The notes: generated by a model from the letters alone, not told the origin. 64,000 nt of DNA from WLMZ01 sp043753895 (GCA_043753895.1 JAYUWK010000128.1:10540-74539), one strand, 5' to 3'. Shown: positions 43,137 through 51,250, counted from the stretch's first letter. Made by a program: numbers and translations.

Positions 43137-43576
43137 GCCGTGCCGATCAGTTCGATCCTCTGCCACCAGAGGTAACGGCACGTTGGAGCAAGTTCGGCCA
43201 TTGGGATCGGGTGTTCTTCCCATCGCTGCTCGGCATGACCGTGCAAGACGTGCGCGTCGACTACTGCCGCATGCTGATGCCGTACAAACCCGAACTCGAC
43301 CAACCCGCTGGGCTGGTTCATGGCGGTGCCATCGCCTCGCTGCTCGATGCCGTGGCTGTGCCCGCCGTTGGTGCTGCATACGGCCGCGAGGCGCGCTATT
43401 CCACCGTCGACATGCACGTGCAGTTCCTCAACGCTGTCACCGGTCACGACATCGTGGCCGAGGGTTGGGTCGTCAAGCGCGGACGCGCCGTGGTGTTCTG
43501 CGAGTCAGAGGCCATCGACGCGGTCACCGGAAAGGTTGCCGCGCGCAGCCTGTTGACATACAACGTCACGACCTGA
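43133..43576 (+). CDS. PaaI-type hotdog-fold thioesterase
   Basis: 147 aa hotdog protein. The PaaI pattern appears as GLVHGGAIASLLDAVAVPA (HGG with following acidic Asp) and ARYSTVDMHVQFLNAV, then ARSLLTYNV at the end. It should hydrolyse acyl-CoA thioesters to acid and CoA, with unknown chain preference. Overlaps tetR by four bases. The next gene is an acyl-CoA synthetase with its own -10. Confidence 0.88.
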   Translation: MSRADQFDPLPPEVTARWSKFGHWDRVFFPSLLGMTVQDVRVDYCRMLMPYKPELDQPAGLVHGGAIASLLDAVAVPAVGAAYGREARYSTVDMHVQFLNAVTGHDIVAEGWVVKRGRAVVFCESEAIDAVTGKVAARSLLTYNVTT

Positions 43577-43581
43577 ATCGC

Positions 43582-43587
43582 TACGGT
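43582..43587 (+). promoter_or_regulatory. -10 hexamer (leaderless) of the acyl-CoA synthetase gene
   Basis: TACGGT ends 6 bases before the GTG at 43594. Confidence 0.5.
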
Positions 43588-43593
43588 AAGGGC

Positions 43594-45753
43594 GTGTCAC
43601 ACGACGGTCGAACTCTCTCTGAATCCGCGTCCAAGGGCCTGTTGCGCAAGTTCGGCGTGCCGATCGCGGCCGAACGCGAAGTAGCGACAGCAACCGAGGC
43701 TGCTCGCGCCGCCACCGAACTCGGCTTCCCGGTGGTCGTCAAGCTCTGCGGCGACGCCATTGCGCACAAGACCGAACGCGGTCTCGTGAAGCTGCGTCTC
43801 GGCGACGCTGGTTCAGTCGAGTCTGCGGGCGACGAGTTGCTTGCCAAAGCCACGGCCGCCGATGGCAAGGTGTCCTTGCTCGTCGCTCCGATGATCTCGG
43901 GAAATCGCGAACTCATCGTCGGTCTCCTTCGAGACGAGCAGTTCGGCGCCACAGTGATGCTCGGTATCGGGGGAGTGCTCGCTGAGGCCATTGCCGATGT
44001 TGTCTTTCGTCCCGCGCCGCTCAGCCGAATCGAAGCGGACGAGATGATCGACAGTCTTGTCACTCAGAAGTTGCTGGGGGAGTTCCGCGGCGAGGCAGCG
44101 GTGAACCGCACCGAACTCGTCGATGTGCTCGTCGGCCTCGGTGCTGTTGGCGACGCCCGGCCCGACGTGCGAAGCATCGACGTGAACCCGCTCATCATCC
44201 GCGCCGATGGCAGCCCGATCGCCGTCGATGCTCTCGTCGAGATCGGCGAGCCCGTCTTTGCTGCGCCAGAGCCGCACACACCCCCGACCGCCGAGCAGTT
44301 CGCCGCACTGTTCAATCCGCGTGGCGTGCTCGTCACCGGCGCATCCACCCACCCGGGCAAGTTCGGGTTCGTGTCGTTGCACAACATTCTTGCCAGCGGG
44401 TACGCAGGAGGCGTATACGGCACCAACCTCCATGGCGAAGAAGTGCTCGGCATTCGCACCGTCGCCGACATCGAGCAGCTCCCGAATGGCGTGATCGACC
44501 TCGTCTTTGTATGCACACCGGCATCGGCCAATCCTGCGCTGCTGCGCGCGTGCGCAGCCAAAGGAGTCAAGGCCGCCTTCCTCACCAGCGCGGGTTACGG
44601 CGAGGCAGGCGAAGCCGGTCGTCAGGCCGAGTCCGAATTGGTAGCGCTTGCCCACGAGCTTGGCATTCTCCTCGCCGGTCCGAACGGGCAAGGTGTGGTG
44701 AGCACACCGGCCAGTTTGTGTGCGCAGATCGTTGCGCCGTACCCACCTGCGGGCCACATCGGCGTCGCCAGTCAGAGTGGCAACTTCGTGTCGAGCTTTC
44801 TTAACTATTCGCGCTCTTCCGGAGTAGGCATCAGCCGAGCGGTATCGGCCGGGAACGCGGCAGCGGTCAACGTGGCCGACTACCTCGAGTTCTATGCCGA
44901 CGATCCGGAGACGACGGTGAGCTTGGCCTATGTCGAGGGCATTACCGACGGTCGTGGCCTGTTGCAACGCTTCGCCGGTGTCGCTGCGCGCAAGCCACTC
45001 GTGATCGTCAAAGGCGGCTCGACGGAAGGCGGAGCTGCTGCTGCTGCCAGCCACACGGGGGCGCTCGCAGCGAACGACAAGGTGTTCGATGGTGCCTGCC
45101 GCGCTGCGGGCGTCACACGCGCCATCACGGTTGAAGAGGCGTTCGAGGCCGCAGCCACGTTCGCGACGCAGCCCCTTCCCGCTGGACCCAATGTGATCGT
45201 GCTCACCACAGCGGGCGGCTGGGGCGTGGTCACCAGCGATGCGATCTTTCGCGACGGTGACCTGCAACTGATGCCACTACCGGCCGATCTCGAGGCGCAG
45301 ATCGACACCAAACTGCCGCCTCGCTGGAGCCGCAACAATCCCGTCGACTGTGCCGGCGGCGAGGTTCGCGACACCATCCCCGAAGTGATGGAGATGATCG
45401 CGGCCCACCCGAGCGTGCACGCCGTGATCTATCTCGGACTCGGCATTCAGAGCAATCAGGCGCGCCTCATGGCCGAGGGACGCTTCTACCCCGATCACGG
45501 ACTCGAGCGCATTGTGGCCTACCACCGTCGCCAGGATGAGCGCTTTGCCGAAGCCGCCGACGAGCTGTCCCACCGCTACGGCAAGCCAATCCTCACCGCG
45601 ACCGAACTCGCTATGGCAGACGCCGAGAACCCGGGCCCGGCAGCGGTACGCGCAACCGGTCGGCTGTGCTACGCGTCAGGGAACCGCGCGGTCGTCGCGC
45701 TCGGCCACCTGTACCGTTACGCCGAGTTTCGTAGAACGCGTGAACTCGATTGA
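43594..45753 (+). CDS. ADP-forming acetate/acyl-CoA synthetase, fused beta-alpha order
   Basis: 719 aa, one chain containing both halves of an NDP-forming acyl-CoA synthetase: acyl-CoA, ADP and phosphate are interconverted with acid, CoA and ATP. Residues 1-220 are an ATP-grasp domain (GFPVVVKLCGDAIAHKTERG); about 240-370 are the CoA-binding Rossmann domain (FNPRGVLVTGASTHPGKFG); the ligase domain follows with the phosphorylated His in ASHTGALAAND. The usual fused order is CoA-binding first, ATP-grasp last; here it is reversed. The longer in-frame reading overlaps the thioesterase and was rejected. Confidence 0.9.
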   Translation: MSHDGRTLSESASKGLLRKFGVPIAAEREVATATEAARAATELGFPVVVKLCGDAIAHKTERGLVKLRLGDAGSVESAGDELLAKATAADGKVSLLVAPMISGNRELIVGLLRDEQFGATVMLGIGGVLAEAIADVVFRPAPLSRIEADEMIDSLVTQKLLGEFRGEAAVNRTELVDVLVGLGAVGDARPDVRSIDVNPLIIRADGSPIAVDALVEIGEPVFAAPEPHTPPTAEQFAALFNPRGVLVTGASTHPGKFGFVSLHNILASGYAGGVYGTNLHGEEVLGIRTVADIEQLPNGVIDLVFVCTPASANPALLRACAAKGVKAAFLTSAGYGEAGEAGRQAESELVALAHELGILLAGPNGQGVVSTPASLCAQIVAPYPPAGHIGVASQSGNFVSSFLNYSRSSGVGISRAVSAGNAAAVNVADYLEFYADDPETTVSLAYVEGITDGRGLLQRFAGVAARKPLVIVKGGSTEGGAAAAASHTGALAANDKVFDGACRAAGVTRAITVEEAFEAAATFATQPLPAGPNVIVLTTAGGWGVVTSDAIFRDGDLQLMPLPADLEAQIDTKLPPRWSRNNPVDCAGGEVRDTIPEVMEMIAAHPSVHAVIYLGLGIQSNQARLMAEGRFYPDHGLERIVAYHRRQDERFAEAADELSHRYGKPILTATELAMADAENPGPAAVRATGRLCYASGNRAVVALGHLYRYAEFRRTRELD

Positions 45754-47183
45754 GCCGACCCAGGCGAGACCGTGGAGCCATCAACCCGATGGCGCTGCTC
45801 ATCGTGTGCGCCGTTGTGCCCGCGCTGGCCCTCGCGGGATTGTGGAGATGGGCCGACGGCCGCCAGATTCCAGTGGTCCGCGACGCAACCATCATCGAGG
45901 GTCCGCAGGCCGAGCCGTTGATCACTCCAGTGCTCTCGCTACGCCGCGCGCCGACTGCGCTTGCGTCGTCCACCAATGATGACCTGCTCGCCACGGCGCT
46001 CGCGCCGGTGGCCGCTTTGGTCGGCGACACCTCGTGCCTCACCGTCGCGGTCGACGGGCGTGGCGTCCTCGATGACGGCGGCGCGACGCAGGTGACCCCA
46101 GCGAGCAATCTGAAGCTGCTCGTCGGCTCCGTGGCGCTCGAGCAACTGGGTGCGGCTTACACCTTCACCACCGAGCTCAGAGGCACCGTTTCGAACGGAG
46201 TTGTCGTGGGCGACCTGTATTTCGTCGGTGGGGGCGATCCGGTGTTGACGACGACGGAGTATCCCGCCACCGAGAAATACCCCACGGCACATCCGACGTC
46301 ACTCGAGTCGCTCGTCGCAAAGCTCGGTGCGGCCGGCGTCACGAGTATCGAAGGCAATGTCGTGGGCGACGATTCGCGCTACGACGACGAACGGTTCGTT
46401 CCCACGTGGGGGGCATCGATCTCGGGAGTCGAGGCCGGCCCACTCGGCGCGCTGATGGTCAATGATGCCACCCGCGTCGTGGTGCCCGGGTCCACGGCGC
46501 GCTACGCCGATCCAGCACAAGGTGCGGCCAAGGACCTGATTCGCCTCCTGCAGGACGCTGGCATCAGCGTCGGCGGAACGGCGAAGGCGGCAACGGCGCC
46601 ACCCGAAGCCGCAGTGCTGGCATCGATACAGTCGGCTCCACTGTCGGATGTGTTGGCCGACATGCTGACCGCAAGCGACGACAACACTGCGGAGTTGTTG
46701 CTGAAGGAACTCGGTGTACATGCCGGCACCGGGGGCACCCGACCGGCCGGAGTCGCGGTGGTACTCGCCACGCTCGTGGCCCGCGGCATGGACACGAGCC
46801 TGCTGACGCTCGTCGACGGCTCTGGCCTCGACTCCGCCAACCGGGTCACCTGCGACACGATGATGCAGATCCTCGGCCACGAGTCAGTGACCAACCCGAT
46901 CGGCGCCGGACTCCCCATTGCCGGACAAACCGGCACGCTGGCCGAACAATTCACCGACGCCGCCATCGTCGGGCGTATGCATGCCAAGACCGGATCGCTA
47001 CGCAACGCGAGGGCTCTGTCGGGCTATGTCACCTCGCCCGGCGGCACGATCGCGTTTTCGATGATCCTCAACTTCGCGAATGCCAGCGACACGTCAAAGT
47101 ACGAACCCATCTGGGCCGCCCTCGCGACCGCGCTCGGCACGTATCCGGCAGGCCCCACTGCGGAACAACTGCAACCCCTGTAG
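45750..47183 (+). CDS. dacB: D-alanyl-D-alanine carboxypeptidase/endopeptidase, DacB (PBP4) type
   Basis: 477 aa class C penicillin-binding protein that trims or cuts peptidoglycan cross-links outside the cell. An Arg-rich N-terminus and one membrane segment (residues 13-31) anchor or export it. Active-site motifs: SNLK at 119-122 (SxxK), ASDDNTAELLLKELG for the second motif, and HAKTGSL (KTG). The second motif reads SDDN instead of the usual SDN. The start is TTG at 45750 in a TTGA overlap with the previous gene; an ATG 13 codons later would lose the basic N-region. Confidence 0.9.
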   Translation: MSRPRRDRGAINPMALLIVCAVVPALALAGLWRWADGRQIPVVRDATIIEGPQAEPLITPVLSLRRAPTALASSTNDDLLATALAPVAALVGDTSCLTVAVDGRGVLDDGGATQVTPASNLKLLVGSVALEQLGAAYTFTTELRGTVSNGVVVGDLYFVGGGDPVLTTTEYPATEKYPTAHPTSLESLVAKLGAAGVTSIEGNVVGDDSRYDDERFVPTWGASISGVEAGPLGALMVNDATRVVVPGSTARYADPAQGAAKDLIRLLQDAGISVGGTAKAATAPPEAAVLASIQSAPLSDVLADMLTASDDNTAELLLKELGVHAGTGGTRPAGVAVVLATLVARGMDTSLLTLVDGSGLDSANRVTCDTMMQILGHESVTNPIGAGLPIAGQTGTLAEQFTDAAIVGRMHAKTGSLRNARALSGYVTSPGGTIAFSMILNFANASDTSKYEPIWAALATALGTYPAGPTAEQLQPL

Positions 47184-47231
47184 CCACGTCGGCGGGTCGA
47201 GCAGGGCAACGCATCAGACGGCACGGCATCG

Positions 47232-47237
47232 TAGTGT
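47232..47237 (+). promoter_or_regulatory. -10 hexamer (leaderless) of the LON-domain gene
   Basis: TAGTGT ends 6 bases before the ATG. Confidence 0.5.
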
Positions 47238-47243
47238 CGAGCC

Positions 47244-47903
47244 ATGGTGGCAATGGCGATGTTCCCGCTCGGGTCGGTACTCTTTCCGGGAATGGTGTTG
47301 CCGCTCCACGTCTTCGAACCGCGCTATCGCCAACTCGTACAGGACTGCCTCGCCGGTGACACTCCCGAGTTCGGTGTCACGCTCATCGATCGCGGCTCCG
47401 AGGTGGGTGGCGGCGACATCCGCAGCATGGTCGGAACCGTGGCGCGGATCATGCAGGTAGCCGAGACCGACGACGGCCGCTACGCGCTCGTCACTGTTGG
47501 CGTCCGGCGCGTGCGCGTCGAGTACTGGCTGCCCGACGATCCGTACCCGCAAGCCGAGGTCAGCGACTGGCCCGACGATGAGGACAGCAGCGCCGACCTT
47601 GCCGCGACCCTGCGCGAGAGCTGTAGGCGGGTTCGGCGCGTCAACGCGTTCGCCACCGAGTTAGGCGAGGTCGTCGCCGACGCAACCACCGAGATCAGTG
47701 ACGATCCTCTCCTTGGCAGTTATCACCTGAGCGTGCTTGCGCCTGTGGGACCCGCTGACCAGCAACGTCTCCTTGCGGCATCCGGTCCTGGCGAACGACT
47801 GCGCCTGCTCGGCGAGGTGATTGACGACGTCGAGGCCGGTCTGCAGTTCCGCCTGGCGTACGAATCTGACGGCGAAATGCCCACCGATATCGGCGAGCCG
47901 TAG
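47244..47903 (+). CDS. Stand-alone LON substrate-binding domain protein
   Basis: 219 aa matching the N-terminal domain of Lon (MFPLGSVLFPGMVLPLHVFEPRY) without ATPase or protease domains. Such proteins are common in actinobacteria; their function is not established. It is distinct from the complete lon gene 10 kb away on the other strand. An ATG three codons later is also possible, but the -10 fits the first one. Confidence 0.88.
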   Translation: MVAMAMFPLGSVLFPGMVLPLHVFEPRYRQLVQDCLAGDTPEFGVTLIDRGSEVGGGDIRSMVGTVARIMQVAETDDGRYALVTVGVRRVRVEYWLPDDPYPQAEVSDWPDDEDSSADLAATLRESCRRVRRVNAFATELGEVVADATTEISDDPLLGSYHLSVLAPVGPADQQRLLAASGPGERLRLLGEVIDDVEAGLQFRLAYESDGEMPTDIGEP

Positions 47904-47937
47904 GTTCGCACCGGCTCTACGTGCTACAAAGGGAAGC

Positions 47938-48282
47938 GTGGCAGACAAGGAACGCACTACTTTTTCCTCCGCGAAGCAGTCCGATATCGGTCAGGTCGAG
48001 GAGATTGTCGCCCTCGTCAAGACGTACGCAACGCAGGAGACCGTTGGTCCGCTGAAGGGCATCGGCCGCAAGATCGGCTGGGGCCTTGCGGGAGCGTTCG
48101 CCTTGAGCATGGGCCTATTCTTCGTCTCGCTCGGTCTGCTCCGCCTCGTTCAGGTGAAGATCCCGCGCATCTCCCACGGGGCGTGGTCGTGGGTGCCGTA
48201 CGCCATGATCTTTGTGTTCTGCGTTCTCGTCACGGCCGTCGCTCTGTCACGAATCTCCAAGCTCGAAAAGGAATTGAACTGA
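47938..48282 (+). CDS. Phage-holin-family-like (Holin-X type) small membrane protein
   Basis: 114 aa. A charged N-terminus (about 30 residues) and helix, then two membrane segments (about residues 48-70 and 86-105) separated by a short basic loop, ending SRISKLEKELN. This layout resembles the actinobacterial Holin-X family (putative holin superfamily III), which is chromosomal and not part of a phage. GTG start chosen from TACAAA seven bases upstream and a GGGAAG; other starts would lie within the previous gene. It is first of three small membrane-protein genes. Confidence 0.65.
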   Translation: MADKERTTFSSAKQSDIGQVEEIVALVKTYATQETVGPLKGIGRKIGWGLAGAFALSMGLFFVSLGLLRLVQVKIPRISHGAWSWVPYAMIFVFCVLVTAVALSRISKLEKELN

Positions 48283-48494
48283 TGGCACAGCCGCAACAGA
48301 GGGTCTCGCGCGACGACCTCGAAGCAAAGTTCCGCGCCCTGCAGGGCGACGTACAGTCCCAGGTCGAGGATCGCAAATCGATGTTGCTGTCGGCGCTCGC
48401 GGTTGGCGGCGTCATTCTGTTGGTCGCGCTGTTCCTATTGGGCCGCAGGAGCGGCAGGAGCAAGACCACCCTCGTCGAGATCCGCAGGGTCTGA
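48282..48494 (+). CDS. Small single-pass membrane protein
   Basis: 70 aa. A hydrophilic helix (RVSRDDLEAKFRALQGDVQ), one membrane segment (residues 34-54, ALAVGGVILLVALFLLG) and a basic end. In layout it resembles DUF3618-type proteins, without certainty. The ATG overlaps the previous stop by one base, so it is co-translated with the Holin-X-like protein. Confidence 0.65.
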   Translation: MAQPQQRVSRDDLEAKFRALQGDVQSQVEDRKSMLLSALAVGGVILLVALFLLGRRSGRSKTTLVEIRRV

Positions 48495-48499
48495 GCGAG

Positions 48500-48775
48500 G
48501 TGGCATCTCGACGGTTCTTCTCGCGCTCCGCGCTCCCGCGGTCTCCGTTTACACGGATCCGTCGTAGGGCCCTCACCAACGGTGTGCTCGGTGGAGACCG
48601 ACGCTGGCTCGCCGTTGGCGTCGTCCTCTGGGGCCTACGTATCACGCGCTTGGTACTCGGCCGCCGCTCGCGTGTTGTCGCTGTCGAAGTGCTTAAGCCC
48701 GGCCAGGCCATCCGCCTCGAGTCCATTCCGGTGCCCTCGCGAGCAGAACGCAAGGCCTACAAGGCCGCACGCTGA
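48500..48775 (+). CDS. Small basic hypothetical protein
   Basis: 91 aa, GTG start five bases after the preceding stop. Very basic N-terminus (RRFFSRSALPRSPFTRIRRR), a moderately hydrophobic stretch (WLAVGVVLWGLRITRLVLG) and a C-terminal part ending ERKAYKAAR. No family recognised. It completes a cluster of three small, probably membrane-associated proteins. Confidence 0.55.
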   Translation: MASRRFFSRSALPRSPFTRIRRRALTNGVLGGDRRWLAVGVVLWGLRITRLVLGRRSRVVAVEVLKPGQAIRLESIPVPSRAERKAYKAAR

Positions 48776-48804
48776 GCGTATTTACAGATGCCCGAGGACC
48801 ACAT

Positions 48805-49005
48805 ATGAAGGTGCTGCTCAGAAACCCGCGCCGCGAGCTCGACATCGCCGGTCCACGCCGGGTCCACGCACTGTTGAACGATCTGCAACTAAACCGCGAA
48901 TCACACCTGGTGATCCGCAACGGCACCCTCGTTGCGAGCGACGAGGAACTCGGCGCTGACGATGTCGTCGAGATCCGGCCAGTCATCAGTGGCGGCGCGT
49001 TGTGA
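48805..49005 (+). CDS. MoaD/ThiS-like ubiquitin-fold sulfur carrier ending Gly-Gly-Ala-Leu
   Basis: 66 aa beta-grasp protein. VIRNGTLVASDEELGADDVVEIRPVISGG-type features (NG turn, D-D-V-V-E-I strand, terminal Gly-Gly) match ThiS, MoaD and TtuB. A sulfur carrier needs a free C-terminal Gly-Gly for adenylation and thiocarboxylation; here Ala-Leu follows, so processing would be needed first. It overlaps by four bases a TtuA-like thiolase, which makes a TtuB role in tRNA thiolation the best guess. GAGGA lies about seven bases before the ATG. Confidence 0.8.
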   Translation: MKVLLRNPRRELDIAGPRRVHALLNDLQLNRESHLVIRNGTLVASDEELGADDVVEIRPVISGGAL

Positions 49006-49955
49006 AGTGTCGCGTGTGTCGCGAGCCAGCGATCATCGATGTGCCCCGTCATAACGCCAACTTCTGTGCCCCGCATTTCCTCGACATGTGCCGCAAGCAG
49101 GTCCGCAAGGCTATCGACGATTTCGAAATGCTCCAGCCCGACGACCGCATTCTCGTTGCGGTGTCCGGCGGTAAAGACAGTTTGGCCATCTGGGACATGC
49201 TCATCGATCTCGGCTACACCGCTGACGGGCTCTACATCGGTCTTGGCATCGGCGAGTACAGCGATGTGTCGGGTCAGTATGCGCGTGCCTTCGCCAACGA
49301 GCGTGGGCTGCACCTCGTGGAGATTTCATTACGTGACGACTACGGCTACGACGTGCCCACCGCAACCCGGGCGACACGTCGCGTTCCGTGCTCAGCGTGC
49401 GGGATGAGCAAGCGACACCTGTTCGACAAAGCGGCGCTCGACGGCGACTACACCGTGCTCGTCACCGGCCACAACCTCGACGACGAAGCGGCGGTGTTGT
49501 ACGGCAACACGCTGCGATGGGAACTGCCCTACCTCGCCCGCCAACTACCGACGCTTCCGGCGCGCAACGGGTTCCCGAAGAAGGTGAAGCCACTCGTACG
49601 ACTCTCCGAACGCGAGACGGCTGCGTGGTGCATTGTGCGCGGCATCGACTACCTGGTCGACGAGTGTCCCATGGCGGCCGGCAATCGGCATCTCGGTTTC
49701 AAAGAGGCCTTGAACACCATCGAGGCGCAATCACCGGGCACGAAGACCGCCTTCTACCTCAACTTCGTCGACAAGGTGGCGCCGCTACTCAGCGCGTTCG
49801 CGCTGGGCGACGACGTGGTGCTCGCATCCTGCACGCGGTGCGGCGCACCGACCACCGGTGAGATCTGCGCGTTCTGCCATCTGGTAGAGACGGCAAGCGC
49901 ACACGAGCCGGTGCCCGTTGAACTGGTTACTGGAAGAGGAGCGCGTCGGCGATGA
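49002..49955 (+). CDS. TtuA/NcsA-like tRNA 2-thiolation enzyme
   Basis: A 317 aa PP-loop ATPase of the TtuA/Ncs6 group. N-terminal zinc site (CRVC, later FCAPHF), ATP pyrophosphatase loop VAVSGGKDSLA, a CSAC pair near residue 127 and a Cys in VDECPMAAGN that would hold an Fe-S cluster, then GHNLDDEA, and a C-terminal zinc site (CTRCG, CAFC). The enzyme activates a tRNA uridine and receives sulfur from a ubiquitin-fold carrier; TtuA acts at U54, Ncs6 at U34. The neighbouring trmI (A58) favours T-loop action. Confidence 0.87.
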   Translation: MKCRVCREPAIIDVPRHNANFCAPHFLDMCRKQVRKAIDDFEMLQPDDRILVAVSGGKDSLAIWDMLIDLGYTADGLYIGLGIGEYSDVSGQYARAFANERGLHLVEISLRDDYGYDVPTATRATRRVPCSACGMSKRHLFDKAALDGDYTVLVTGHNLDDEAAVLYGNTLRWELPYLARQLPTLPARNGFPKKVKPLVRLSERETAAWCIVRGIDYLVDECPMAAGNRHLGFKEALNTIEAQSPGTKTAFYLNFVDKVAPLLSAFALGDDVVLASCTRCGAPTTGEICAFCHLVETASAHEPVPVELVTGRGARRR

Positions 49956-50812
49956 GCAGGACATTTCAATACGGAGACCGGGTGCTGCTGCTCGACAGCA
50001 AACAGCGCCGCTATCTGATCACCCTCAAAGAAGGCGGTGAGTTCCACAGTCACAACGGGTTCGTGGCGCACTCGCTCATCGTGGATCAGCCCGAGGGTCT
50101 GTACGTGAAGTCGACCAAGGCATCGCCATACACGGCACTTCGACCGACGCTCGAAGACTTCGTGGTCGAGATGCCGCGAGGCGCGCAGGTGATCTACCCG
50201 AAGGACCTTGCGCCGATCTGTATGTTGGCCGACATCGGACCCGGTGTGCGCGTCTTCGAAAGCGGAGTTGGCAGTGGAGCACTGTCGATGACGATGCTGC
50301 GCTACGGCGCCGAGATCGTGGGCTATGAGCTACGCGAAGATTTCGCGAATCGTGCCACCAGCAACGTGCGCTCCTTTCTCGGCGAGGATGCACTGAGCCG
50401 CTACCACGTACAACTTCGCGACGCCTACGACGGCATCGACGAAACCGACTTCGATCGTGTTGTGCTCGACCTCCCCGAGCCGTGGAACGTAGTACCTCAC
50501 GCCGAGAAGGCACTGCGCCGCGGCGGGATTCTGGTTGCCTACACACCGTCGATCACCCAAGCAGCACAGGTGCGCGAAGCCTTCGCGCACAGCAGGGCAT
50601 GGAATGGTGCGCGGACCCTCGAGGTGTTGCATCGTGGGTGGCACATCGAGGGTCAGGCCGTTCGGCCAGACCACCGTATGGTTGCGCACACCGGTTTTCT
50701 CACCACCGCCCGTTACCTCGGCCCCCGCCACGAGAACGTCGAGAAGGTAGAAAACGACGATAGGGCGCCGGAGCGCCCCATCGATGAGATTCCTGACGAC
50801 GTCAGCGAGTGA
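49952..50812 (+). CDS. trmI: tRNA (adenine58-N1)-methyltransferase TrmI
   Basis: A 286 aa class I methyltransferase. An N-terminal beta domain (GDRVLLLDSKQRRYLITL), then VIYPKDLAPICMLADIGPG, the AdoMet site VFESGVGSGALSM and VVLDLPEPWNV. It makes m1A58 in the tRNA T-loop as a homotetramer. The gene is coupled to the TtuA-like gene by ATGA. In Mycobacterium trmI also sits just upstream of mpa-dop-pup-prcBA. Confidence 0.95.
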   Translation: MSRTFQYGDRVLLLDSKQRRYLITLKEGGEFHSHNGFVAHSLIVDQPEGLYVKSTKASPYTALRPTLEDFVVEMPRGAQVIYPKDLAPICMLADIGPGVRVFESGVGSGALSMTMLRYGAEIVGYELREDFANRATSNVRSFLGEDALSRYHVQLRDAYDGIDETDFDRVVLDLPEPWNVVPHAEKALRRGGILVAYTPSITQAAQVREAFAHSRAWNGARTLEVLHRGWHIEGQAVRPDHRMVAHTGFLTTARYLGPRHENVEKVENDDRAPERPIDEIPDDVSE

Positions 50813-50853
50813 CGCCACTCAGTGACAAGCGTGGGCGAGCGAGCCCGTGAGAC

Positions 50854-51099
50854 CTACGGTTCGATGAAAATGCACTCGCCGGGGCATTCTTCGGCGGACT
50901 CGATGACTGCGTCGAGCTGACCATCGGGAATGTTCGCCATGCCCTCTGCGCCCTGTGCATTTCCCTTGGCCGTGGCGTAGATGGTGGCGCCTTCGCGCAC
51001 ATACGCCAAACCGTCATCGAGCAACGTGAAGACGTCAGGCGCGATCTCCTCGCAGAGTCCGTCGCCGGTGCACAGATCCTGATCGATCCAGACCTTCAT
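50854..51099 (-). CDS. Small ferredoxin, [3Fe-4S] or Asp-liganded [4Fe-4S] type
   Basis: 81 aa. MKVWIDQDLCTGDGLCEEIAP has CxxDGxC, in which Asp replaces the central Cys, and the C-terminal half has AEECPGECIFIE. This is the pattern of small actinobacterial ferredoxins that usually feed electrons to cytochromes P450. A GAAGGAG lies 11 bases before the ATG, a little far. A possible minus-strand -10 TACAGT lies at 51152-51157. Convergent with trmI, divergent from the ARC gene. Its partner enzyme is not in the window. Confidence 0.9.
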   Translation of the reverse strand: MKVWIDQDLCTGDGLCEEIAPDVFTLLDDGLAYVREGATIYATAKGNAQGAEGMANIPDGQLDAVIESAEECPGECIFIEP

Positions 51100-51194
51100 G
51101 ATGTATGTGTCTCCTTCGGAGGCTGAGAAAGAAGGCTTAAAAAGCAACGTCACTGTACACGCGGCCACTCCGAATAATCATGTTTGTACAAGCC

Positions 51195-51223
51195 TGAACA
51201 AGAGTCACCATTGCGTGTAGCTT
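51195..51223 (+). promoter_or_regulatory. Candidate promoter of the proteasome ATPase gene
   Basis: TGAACA (51195-51200) and TAGCTT (51218-51223) are separated by 17 bases. The start would fall near 51230, leaving a leader of about 20 bases that carries the AGGAGG at 51238-51243. An 8-base palindrome TTGTACAA lies just upstream at 51184-51191. Confidence 0.4.
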
Positions 51224-51250
51224 CTCGAATAGAGATCAGGAGGTGCGTAC

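Noticed and set aside
43027..43593. A 189-codon upstream extension of the acyl-CoA synthetase
   Set aside because: It overlaps tetR and the thioesterase gene in another frame, and the ATP-grasp domain begins right after the GTG at 43594.
47938..48282. Holin-like gene considered as sign of a prophage
   Set aside because: No phage structural, lysis or integrase genes are near; this family is a normal chromosomal actinobacterial protein type.
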